A DNA stretch of 64,000 nt, from the NCBI GenBank assembly GCA_027625915.1, contig JANTQA010000029.1, forward strand, positions 7,936,001 to 8,000,000, read 5' to 3'. The notes under the pieces were generated by a model that searched no databases, was not told the origin of the DNA, and saw only the letters and a list, made by a program, of their open reading frames with translations. The position numbers and the translations under genes were made by a program. The stretch is from Anaeramoeba flamelloides (Eukaryota; Metamonada; Anaeramoebidae). The number at the start of each line of letters is the position of its first letter. The stretch's first letter is position 1. Below, piece after piece: positions 11,251 through 22,300 of the stretch.

Positions 11251-12879
11251 CTTCAGAAATTTGAAAAAAATAATTTTTTAAATTAAGGTACATTTAGACA
11301 TTAAAGTCCGTTAAATTTTAGATTAAAGAATCCACTCCTCGTCTTTTCCCTTTTTTTGGGTCTTGGATTTCAGACAATAAGGCAATTTTTAAAAAAAAAA
11401 ATACTTTTTAAAAATTTTATTTTGTTTTAATTTGGGAAAAATCTGTTCTTTTTTTTATTTACCAACCAAAAAATTTCCTTTTTATTGGACTTTCTTTTGT
11501 ATTTAACAACATTGGATAAATTAAATCTCGAAAAAGTATAAAATATTTATTTTAATTTAAACTAGTATTTTTCTTCTTCTTTTATCAAATGGAAAAATTG
11601 TACATAAAAGATTTCATCTTTTTTCCATTCAGATAAACGAAAATTCACTTATTGTTGATTTTAGAAAAAGAAGGGAAAATTACTTGGTATTGGTGAGTGA
11701 GATAATAGTTGTTTTTCTCCTTTTAGTTGTTTTTAATCTGTTTTTTACTAAAAAAATTTGTTATTTTTCGTTTCCTTTCAGTTGTTTACAAGACTTTTTA
11801 TCATTTTTGTAGAAAAAATTGAATAATAATTCACCAAAGCAAAATAAAATTCACTTTTTGTGACTTACAATTTTATAATCTTTCTTATGGCTCATATAAT
11901 TTAAAAATTTGTCAACTTAATTTAATTGTGTAAGTGTAGAAAAAAAAAAATTTGACTAATTATTGTATTCTGATTGAAAAAAATACAAAAAGTATTTTGA
12001 TTCTGAAAATTCAAATAATAACCACAATATAAAATTCACTACAATTTAATCATATTTAATTTCCAAAATTAGGTATTCAAGTATAAAAAATTATATGTAT
12101 TGTCATTTTTTTAAAGTTTTTGAATTCTCATCTTGTTTAAAGGTTAATAATCCCTTAAATTTGAAAACTGATCATCTCGTGTAGGGTAATGACTTGTTAT
12201 TTTGGTTAGTAGCTGATCTGTCTTCATTTAGAATGAACTTTAATAGTGGTTCAAAAAGTTGTTTCAAAACTGAAAAAAACAAAAAAAAATTTTAGAAACC
12301 TATTAATTAACATACATTAATCCAAATTTATTTATAAAAGGGATGTAAAAAATCATTCAATAATTATCATAATTTATAAAATAAAATTTAAATTAATTCA
12401 AAAATTAAAAAAATTTTAGGCATTGATAAATTGATCAATCTTTTTGCTTTTAAGTAAAAAAAAATTGGAAAAATCAATTTGTAATAGAAAAAAATAAAAG
12501 AATTGGGAACCAAATTGGATAAATATGGAAAAAAAAAATAAAAAATAGTTCAAATCTGTAGGTAGAGAAGTTTTCAAGAATTTAAAATGGAAAGAAACAC
12601 TTCAATTTTAAAAATTAAAAATTATATAACTTATGTAAAACTGATATTATTTTATAAATGAAATTGAATAAAGTTATGTTAAATATGTAAAAAAAAAATT
12701 GGAAATTATCGAAAATTTGAACAATTTTCTCTAAACTATAGAACCGAGGAAAATAAATAGTTAATCTGAATTTCGGGATTAAAAAATCGAATTGTTCCTT
12801 AATTTTAATTTTAATTATTATTATTATTATTATTATGAGAAAACAAAATACAATATTTTTAGATTTCTTCCATTTTTCT
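11251..12879. other. Intergenic AT-rich sequence
   Basis: The first 200 bases are the presumed 5' region of the gelsolin-like gene. No further gene or well-supported repeat was seen. A short ATT trinucleotide run lies near 12815. Confidence 0.45.
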
Positions 12880-13440
12880 TCCTAGCTAAATCTTCATTAG
12901 ATTGGGAAGAAGAGTTAGAAATGAAAAAGATCAAATGGTTACTTGATAATATTGGGACGATGGAACCTTAAAAGTACGAGTTACTTGGAGATAAAAACGA
13001 AAAAGTAAAGAAAAAAATTCCAATATTTGTTTAAAGTAAATCAACTCTAAAAGTAAAAGGAAATTACAACCATTAAACAACAACCCCATGTGAAAATTCA
13101 TGATCAATTATCAAATTATATTAAATAAAATCAACCAAAAATATCATGGTTGTGGTTTTGGGTGTTCTTAACTAGAGATAGCATTTTTTTTTTTTTGATT
13201 ATTTACCAATTGATACTTATATATCCCTTTTAAATTTCTTTTTTTTCTTTCGTATTTTTTTCCCCTTACTTCTTTTCATTTTCATGTTTTTTTTAGCATA
13301 ACAATTCTGGGTGTGTCTTTTCCTTGAACATTCATAAATTTTATGATTTTATGCGTAAAGCACCTCAGCAGAAATTTAAGTAAAAAAACATTTAGAGTGT
13401 AATTTACACTTCTTCAATAAAAAAAATTGTACAATATTTT
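12880..13440 (+). repeat. Dispersed repeat family F, copy 1
   Basis: Direct-orientation match to 44330-44880. Shared words include TTGGGAAGAAGAGTTA, GGTTACTTG, ACGAGTTACTTG, TTCATGATCAATT, GTGTTCTTAA and the end segment TTTACACTTCTTCAATAA. Non-coding. The second copy lies inside the kinase gene's 5.5 kb intron. Confidence 0.7.
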
Positions 13441-14197
13441 TATTATCCCTTATGAATTATTATAATATATTTGATTCGTTTTTTTTTTTTCTAATCAAAG
13501 TATTATAAACCGGTGAAAATAAGAGTAACCAACACCCCTGCCCTTTCACTTAAATTATAAATAAAAAAAGAATTTATTTATAGCATACTATTTAATATTT
13601 ATTTTTTTTTATTTAAATCCTTCTGATCCAATGGTTATTTAGGGGTTAAAAAAATTCATTTTTTTGTAAATTCTTTATCGATTTAATATAAAAAATCAAA
13701 TAATTAAGGATTTCAATTATTAAAAAGTTATAAAATAAAGAAATTTAATGTTGATGATATCTCTTTTCTCAAAATTGGACTAAACATATTTTTTAAAAAA
13801 TATTTTTCATTTTTCATTTATTTTAATGTTTGAAAAGGTTTAAATTATCTATCAAAATGCAATGCTTTCAAAAAAGAAAAAAAATTAAAAATTTTCATTG
13901 CATGCATTTGTAAATTTAAAATTTATTTTAAACAGTAAGAATATATCTTCAAAACCGATTTGAATTTGGATATATTAACGTACATACAATTAGGGTTTTT
14001 ATATTGAAAAAAAAAAATAAAATAAAAAATTAGCTTTATTCTGTGGGAATAGGACTTTTGAATAACTTTAATGAATTTTAGTTTAATGTAACTGGGGGAT
14101 ATTTACTTGAATATGTATTAATTAATCGTTTTAAAAACTTTATTCATTTAAGGGCTTTCTAAAAAAAGGCACCAAAGGAGTCTTACAATTTAAAACA

Positions 14198-14524
14198 TCC
14201 GCGAATTAGGCGCTTTATTACTTTAAACCCAGAAGAACTATAAAATTTCGAAAAGTTAAGAAAAGGTAATTTTGGCAGATCCGATACTTAATTTGAAGAT
14301 TTATCAAGTAAACCTTAACCCAACGAAGTTACTTCTAACTGAAGTATTGACTAGTTTCCAATAAAAACATCTGAAAAAATGGACTCAGAAGGAAAATGGC
14401 TGTGTTGCGGTTTTTACAACCATCTTCAAATTAAGTATCGGATCTGCCAAAATTACCTTTTCTTAACTTTTCGAAATTTTATAGTTCTTCTGGATTTAAA
14501 GCTATAATGCGCCTAATTCGCGGA
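14198..14524. mobile_element. Hairpin (MITE-like) element with about 103-bp arms
   Basis: The left arm 14198-14300 is repeated almost perfectly in reverse complement at 14422-14524, around a 121-base centre. The arms start at TCCGCGAATTAGG and end near TTAATTTGAAGAT. The flanking sequence shows weaker inverted similarity further out (GAGTCTTAC at left against GGGTGTCTTGC on the opposite strand at right), so the full element may be about 390 bases. It is richer in GC than its surroundings and has no coding capacity. It looks like a non-autonomous DNA transposon; the superfamily is not assignable. Confidence 0.85.
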
Positions 14525-14635
14525 TATATTATGGGCAAGACACCCGTGGCGGATTTATTTTAAATAATCCTACATGAAACTAAGCTCAAGAAAAAAAATT
14601 ACTAATGATAAATATTCATCATCCTATGTTGACTA

Positions 14636-14705
14636 GTATTCAAAAGAATATAGTAAAACCAAGGATTTGACTCTATTCTTTCAGAACCCTGGAAAAAAAA
14701 AGTAG
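14636..14705. repeat. Fold-back family core, isolated copy
   Basis: ATTCAAAAGAATATAGTAAA is followed after a few bases by its approximate reverse complement and then CTGGAAAA. The same self-complementary core recurs at 33300, 47870-48600, 52570 and 53110. Confidence 0.65.
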
Positions 14706-16352
14706 TCAGCCAATTGACTAGATTTTCGAAATAAATAGCAAACTCAAAAAAACCGAACAAAAATCTATCGTTTTTCTAAATATGAAGTAAACTCAAGAAA
14801 ACCTAAAGGAAAATCATAAAAAAAATATTATTCCCAATTTAATAGAACTAATAATTCTTTAATCGTCAAAATATCTGATTCACTCTAATAAAATATTTAT
14901 TAAATTTAAAATACTTTGAAAAGAAAAATAAAATAGCCTCTTAAATGTGAAACTAAAAATTTGATTTTTTTTAATATTAATTTTTAAAAAATATTGAGTG
15001 GGAAATTGGTTTTTTCAAGTTAAATTGTAAATTAGCTTTAAAAAATAATTTTTGATGGAAGATCTTTTATTAGCCAATAGTGTTTATTATAGAAGTGAAG
15101 GAATGATTAAGGGAAAATAAAATATACCTTTATTTTTTTTTTTTGTAAAATTTTTTTAATTATCTTGATATGCTTTATTCTCTGATAAAAGTTATTTTGG
15201 TCTACTAGTCTTTTTTAGATGGTGTTTTATGTAAATAAATAAGATAAGTTTTTGGTTGGTTATTGGAAAAAATTACTGATAAATTCAAATAAAAATCTAA
15301 AAAATTTTTGCCTCATTTTTCTAAAATCTTTTTCTTTAATCATTTTGAATATAGCATACTATTGGTTTAAATGCTGAGAAACTTTGTAAAATTGGATCTG
15401 ATTTAAACGATTCTTTCTCTTGAGTTGTTTTAAAAGTTGAGCTGTGATATTACAGAAAGGGAAATTGAATTAAAAATTTTATTAAATCTATTTGAATTTA
15501 TCAGTAAAATTTAAAAAAATATATAATTTCAATCATCTTTTCAACTTTGGTATTATAATAAGAATCAGACCATAGACACTTTAAAAGAATTGGAAGAATT
15601 GAGTGACACTGTTTCTTATTATCTCCAAGATCAGAAATTTAATTTTTGAATTAGTCAGAAAGACTTTTTTGATTCCAGTTTTTATCGAAAAATTATTAAC
15701 TTAAAATCTTTGTGTTTTCCCAAGTGAAACAGTTAATACTTTTTGTTCCTCATTGACACTTATTTTCCTTCACTCTTCTGACTGTAGAAAACTTTAATTC
15801 ATTTTTCCAAACAGTTATTTGAATAATAAATATGGCAAAATTTTCACTTCCTTTTATCATTTTTCTTATCAAATAAATTTCAGACAAAAAGACAGAAATC
15901 AGGGATAACTCTATTTGTTTGTTTATTGAAATACTTAGTATATTGACTCCAGTATTGTGTAAAATAAAATTCCAAAATGACAAAATTCTGAAGAATTGTA
16001 AAACAAAAATGAGAAGAAAATAAATTCCAGTTGAATGTAAAATACCAGCAAAACTTTGATTTTTCAAATAAAGATGAAGATTCTAACAGGAAAAAAAAAA
16101 TTAAAATTCATAGTTACCTTCTGTCTTGTTCATTTTTTTGGTGTATCAAAAATATACCTAATACCTGATTAAAAACAATGGTGTTATTAATGAGAAACTT
16201 TTTAATCAAATAATCTAAAAAGTGCTTTTATTGTTCATTTGATTTGATAACGTTGCAAAACTATAAGGCCAAAATCAGGAAAAAATTTAAGTCCCGTTTT
16301 GTTTCTTGTTATTAAAATTACAGAATTCATTTTTCTTAAATTTGTAAATTTG
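14706..16352. other. Region upstream of the DENN gene
   Basis: No gene recognised. The stretch around 15770-15880 shares words (TATTTGAATAATAAATATG) with 39600-39790 and is probably a repeat remnant. The minus-strand frame 15750-16067 overlaps that repeat, so I do not call it a gene. The last 200 bases presumably hold the DENN gene promoter. Confidence 0.45.
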
Positions 16353-19300
16353 ATGAGTGCTTTACTTTACGAAAACATACTTGTTTCAGGGATTGGAGAC
16401 GAACTTTTTGCGATTGAACCCGATGAGGACAAGGTTAATGAGTTTTATTATGCAATGGAAATGCTTTACTTGCCAACAATTCTTTCAACCGTGTCCTCCA
16501 ACAAAGAAGCTGTCGAGACACCGATGATTGAAAAATTCATCCACCCAAAAGGGGGACTACAATTATACTCGACCCCACCAAAGCCCTTTGCACACGAGTT
16601 TGTTCTTACAGACGTGAAAGGGGATCGTTTGTATGGTTTCACCTTTACGCAATACCCCGCCTTTAGCAAACAAAAGTACGATGCATTAATCTCGCTGTTT
16701 GAAAACGACAAAAGCGAAGAAAAAAAAATCGTTTTCACAGTGGGCACACTGCCCCCAACACTTTACGCAGCAAGGGCTTTAACCCTAATAACCAAGCACC
16801 CATTTCGATCAACGTTTGTCAATTTGATGATCAGGTTTGTGCAATCTTTGAGATCTTCTGTAATTTTTACAAAGGAAATTGCAATAAGGCTATCAGAAAT
16901 TTTAAACAATGTGCCTTTCCCATCGGTCTCAATGAAGCCCCAAAACAAATCGCAGAAGAAAACAACAAACAACAAATCGTCTTCACTGAAAAAAGAAACT
17001 ACTGACATTAATCAAAACACAAAAAATCAACAAACAAACAAAAATTTGAAAAATCAAAAATTTCAACAAATGAAAAAAGGCTGTTTCGAACGAAGACCAA
17101 AAATTCGAATTAGTAAAAACAATTATATCAAATTACCAAAAACAAATTCCAAAAATCGGATCCCAAAAACAGATGTAAAATCTTTACTTTAGTCTTCTCG
17201 TTTTGTTGTTTTCACAGAAAATTCTTCTTCCACATTTTTTCAACTTGTTTTTCTATGAACTTTATGCTTAGTTTTTTTATTTTTTGATTGAAAAAAAAAA
17301 AGATTTAATTTTCTGACTTTGAAAGACTTTGCATTTATGGTTAAATTTTTGAAGAAAGGATTCGTTAGTACACTAGTAACTTCATGGATTTCCTTCGTTA
17401 CACAGTCAAATAGTTATCTACTCCCTAAAAATGAGAATATAAAAGTTCACATCTTTTTTGATTGAAAAATTTAAAAAGAAATTCATCATAAAAGATCCCA
17501 AGATTTCAAGAATAAAAGGTAAATAACAAAAAAGAATTAAACAGGATCGAAATTAAACAAATTCAACTTACAAAAAAAAAATTCCACAGGATCTCAAGAA
17601 CAAAAATTTAAATTTACAAAAAAAAATTCAAAGGATTCAGCCATTTTCAAAAAGTGAATACTTTTTTTTTACTTTTTGAAATTGGTAGAATTAAAACTTT
17701 TTGAAAGTTTTCTATTTTAAAAAAGTTAAATCTTTTTTAGAATTAATAACTCTTTTTTAAAGTTTTCTGTTCTAACAAAGTGAGAGATCAACCTTTAAAT
17801 GTGGTGTAGGGGTTAGAGTCTGTAAAAAAGCACCTTTTAAAAAAAAGTTCACAATTTATGAAAATTTAGCGTCTTTAAAAATTTGAGGACTTTTTTAATA
17901 AAAGTGATTACTTTTTTTTTAATTTTTGAGATTATTAGAAGCCAATCTTTTTTAAAGATTGATCTCTCACTTTGTTAGAACAGAAAACTTTAAAAAAGAG
18001 TTATTAATTCTAAAAAAGAATTCACTTTTTTAAAATGGCTGTCTCAATTACAAAAATTCAAATAACAAAAAAAGAATTCCACAGGATCTTAATTACAAAA
18101 AATGGAAATAACAAAAAAAAGTTACAGGATCTCAATCGAAAATTTAAAGATTGTCATAAACAAAAAAATCCAATCTTTTTCTTATTTTCTACTTCCTTAA
18201 AATTTCAATAATTTGGAGTAAATCGTTTTCCAACAAACAAAAACGTTTCAACTCATGGTTGCTATATAACAGGTTATATTTCCAAAGTCATGATTTTGTT
18301 CGTTTTTTTTAGTAAAAATGAGAATAATTTGTTTCGTGAAAAGCACTTGAGAATATTATAGACTTTTTTTTTATTGTAAAACTTGTTAAACTTGTTTTTG
18401 ATGAATAATTTAGTGATTCAATTATCATCATTTTCTTTTGGATAAGATCAGAAGAAAAGGATAAAAAAAGAAAAAGAAAAAAGGAAAAACAATTTCAATT
18501 AAAATTTTAATAAATTACAGTTCAAGTAGTTGGAAATGGGAAAATTGATTTTGGATTTTTAAATGTCGTCTCATCAAGTGTGGATATATTGACCCCAACT
18601 AGAAAATAAAAACTATCCATAAAAAATAAATTGAAATTAAAATTACTTTGCCCAAATAAACACCATTCCAAAAATTTGGACACAACCAAAATCAAAAAAA
18701 AAGAAAAAAAAAATCTCAATTTATTGTATTTTCTGATTTATTGTTAAGAACTAAGTTTTGGACACTTAATCTATTAAAGAGAGAATTTTGAAGTGACTAA
18801 ATTTGTGTCTCCTAATTCCAAAGAACATCTAAAATAGACACATTCATTAGAAGAATTTTAAACTCCATTTAGTTTTCTAAAATATCATAAAGAGTCTAAA
18901 AAAGAAAAAAAGAAAATAAAAAGAACGAGAGAAAAAATAATAGAAAGAAGAGAAATAAAAGAAGAAAAAATGAACAAGTAAAAAATAATTGATATGAGAA
19001 ACTTGAATCATTTTAATCAAAATGAATTTTTGATTGTGAGTGATTAGGGATAATTTTGATCTAATTTCCTTTTTCCTAATAACATGTTGGGTCATATTGG
19101 TCAAAAATTATTCTATGATAATCTTATTGATTTCAATAATGTTCATTTTTCTCATTAATTCATAGGCATCCTGTTTGGCTATTATATTGAAGTCAAAATT
19201 TTTGAGTTTTTTGAGGTCTTTTTCCCATTATCTTCGAGTTTTCTCATATTTTTTGCAGCCCCATATAAAGTGGTTTACATCATCAATTTTCTTTTTACAG

Positions 19301-22300
19301 CATGGGCATATCTTGAAATCTACTCTCTTTTTCCATCTGTAACTGTATCTATTTAATCCATTTGAAAATGATTTTAGTTTGAATAGTGTTGTTGATGATT
19401 TCCAGTTTAGGTATGACTTTTTTTCTTTGAAGTTTTCCTGGAATTGATTGATAAGGAGGTATTTCTTCAATTTCCAGTTTTCTTTGCCTTGGGATGAATC
19501 AACTTTGTCATGTATGTATTCGATATGGGACTCATGGAATTTTTCCTTAATTTCACCCATCTCCATGTTTTCCCAATCAATATTCACGATTTCATCCAAT
19601 TTTTAGGTCTTTAGCTAGATGGTCTAACTTTAAGTATCTCAATTTCTTGACGAAATTGTCTTTTCTTTTTAGGATCATATGTTTTGTGGAGTTCTATTCT
19701 AGTTTCTCATATGAGTATAAGCTAAATTTCACAAATAGTGACAGATTTTTCATCAGAAAAAAAATTGTTTTTTTTTTTTTTTTGAATAATAATGTATTTT
19801 ACTAAAGTGTTTAGAGATAATAACCAATAAAGAGTAATAAATAAAAATATAGTGTAATCATTTTATTTTTTGAAAGACAAATGAAAATTGAAAAAAAATA
19901 AAAATAAAAAGTTTTACCCCTAATTTTGAAATTTGGCTTATCTGTGGGGGTAACTATCTGTACTTTAATTATTTCCTTTAATTGTTTATTGATACAGATA
20001 TCAATATCATCAATATCTGATTTGATTAAATTAAAGATGCCGAACCCATAAAGTATATGGGGTAAAATGACTGCCTTGAAAAGTTGTATTTTAAGTGCAT
20101 TTGACAGCTTGCCATAAGCGTATATATACTTATATCTAGAGAAACTTTCCTCAGCTTTTTTCAAGTTTTCTTTGATATATGTTTTCTTGTTGAGTCATAT
20201 ACCTAGATATTTGATCTCGTTTAGATTCGTTGATTTTACCATTTTGCCATCATTTAATTTATTGTATTTTTCCAAAACTAATATTAAATCACGCTTAAGC
20301 GACCCAGTATTAATGTTTTTATATGTAATCATTTTGATCCAAATCAAAAAATCTAAAATGAAAAAAAAAAATTCGGGTGTCAAAAATAACGAAAAGAGCT
20401 GAACAAAAAATTGTATTGCTAAATTTGTTGTAATTTCACCAACAATTATTGATCAATCGATCAAATGAAAAGATACCATCAATCAATTGGATGTGGTTTT
20501 TCAATTTAACAAACTCAACATTAGTATTCTATCAATCATTGATTAAAATTTCCCGATCAAATGTAACAGATTACATAACTGGAAAAAGAAAATAAAAACA
20601 AAACAAAAAATGAAATAGTTTGTAAAATCAAAATTATTTCCAATTTGAATGAAAAGTATGGTATTTTTATTCTTTCAACTGTTTACACTGTGTCCAAAAT
20701 TTTTGGAATTTAGTTTATTTCAATAAATATTAGAGTTTTATCAGAAAGATTCAAAACGCTTTTTTTTTCTCTTCTAGAAAATCCATTTTTAATTATTACC
20801 CTTTTCTAGATCAATGGATTTATAAATATTTTATTTTACAATTAATAGAGTAAAAAATCAATTTTGTTTACTTTAATGAAAAATTATTTCAATGAACTCA
20901 TTACTAATTTCCAAATTAGAAATGAGAAAAATCTTATTTAGATTTTTCAAAAAAATCAAGAAGAAATTATCGAAAAATAACTTGACAATTAACAATTTTA
21001 TTAACTTTTTGAAATTAATTTTTTTTTAAAATTATTTCTAATTCTTTAAAAGTTTTTAATAATAATAAGGGATTAAATATAAATATAAAATATTTTGAAA
21101 AAATATACAGACAATTGATTTGATAAAACGGAGTGTTCAGAAACTCATTTTTAAAATAATAAAAATAATCTCAAAAAAATGATAATTATTTTGAGATTTA
21201 ATCTTTTTTAAGGAAAAAAAATTATTTTTACAAAAAATCTCGTAATTTATATATATATATATATATCATAAATAAAACAAATTAATTAATTAATATAATT
21301 TATTTATCAATAATTTTTATTATATTTTTAAAAACAAATTTAATAACAAACCTTCAAACAAATGAAATAGATTGATTTTGATACATTATTTTTTTGTTTA
21401 AGCCCAACAAAAATTTTAAAGTTTTTTTTTGCATTACTGAATGAGTGTAGGGTTGTTGTTACTTCAAAAAGCTATTCAAAGATTATCGATTCAACTGAGG
21501 CTATTCGTGTTTTACTGTATCCATTTAATTATCCGTACACATATATTCCTATTTTACCATATGAATTCTGGAATGTTATTGAGTCACCAATTCCATATTT
21601 TGTAGGTTGCCATTCTTCAATTCTTGAATTTGAAGAAGTTCCTGATGAAGTAAGTACTTTATTTCTTTATTTATTATTAATCAGAGGTATAAAATGAAAT
21701 GTTTTGATAAACTTTGTCAATAATATGAAAATAAAAAATTAAAACATTTTAAGGGATTAACGTCATCATATATATTGTCTCTAATCAAAATATGTTGAAA
21801 ATGGATGGTAAATGATATTAGTGCTACACAGCACAAATAATTTCTGTGACTCTAAAAAATCAATTAGTAGATATTATTAAACTATAATAAATTATTTGAT
21901 TTTTTTACTAATAATCACAATTAAAAATTATCAATTTGGAAATTATTTTTTTTAATTCCTTTTTCAAATCTAAAAAATAGAAACTCCAAAATAAAAGTAT
22001 TCTGATATTTAATAATTTAATATCTAGAACTTACCAAAAGGAAATATTTTTTTCATTTTTTTAATTCCAAAGATTAGCTCAATAATCATCAACATAAAAA
22101 CCCAAAGATTGATTAGTTCATTTTTCTTTTGATAAAGCTAATTCTAATATTAATATATTTCCAATATTTCAGAAATAAGTTGTCAAAAATAATCTATTGA
22201 GTTAAATTTTGAATTTTACAATAAAAAAAATTGAATTTTTTTTTAATAACTAATCTACATTTCGAAACAAATTTAAGAAAAGATATTTTTCAACTTTAAA

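Noticed and set aside
15750-16067. Minus-strand 105-codon frame with hydrophobic stretches
   Set aside because: It overlaps sequence repeated at 29880-30060 and 39600-39790, lacks domain motifs, and is better explained as repeat.
17480-18150. Regular tandem units as a CRISPR-like array
   Set aside because: Units are degenerate, AT-rich and adjacent without spacers, and lie in an intron of a eukaryotic gene.
19108-20400. Host intron-encoded or LTR-type reverse transcriptase
   Set aside because: No LTRs, protease or integrase seen; the ILYG thumb followed by a C-terminal Cys/His segment is the LINE arrangement.
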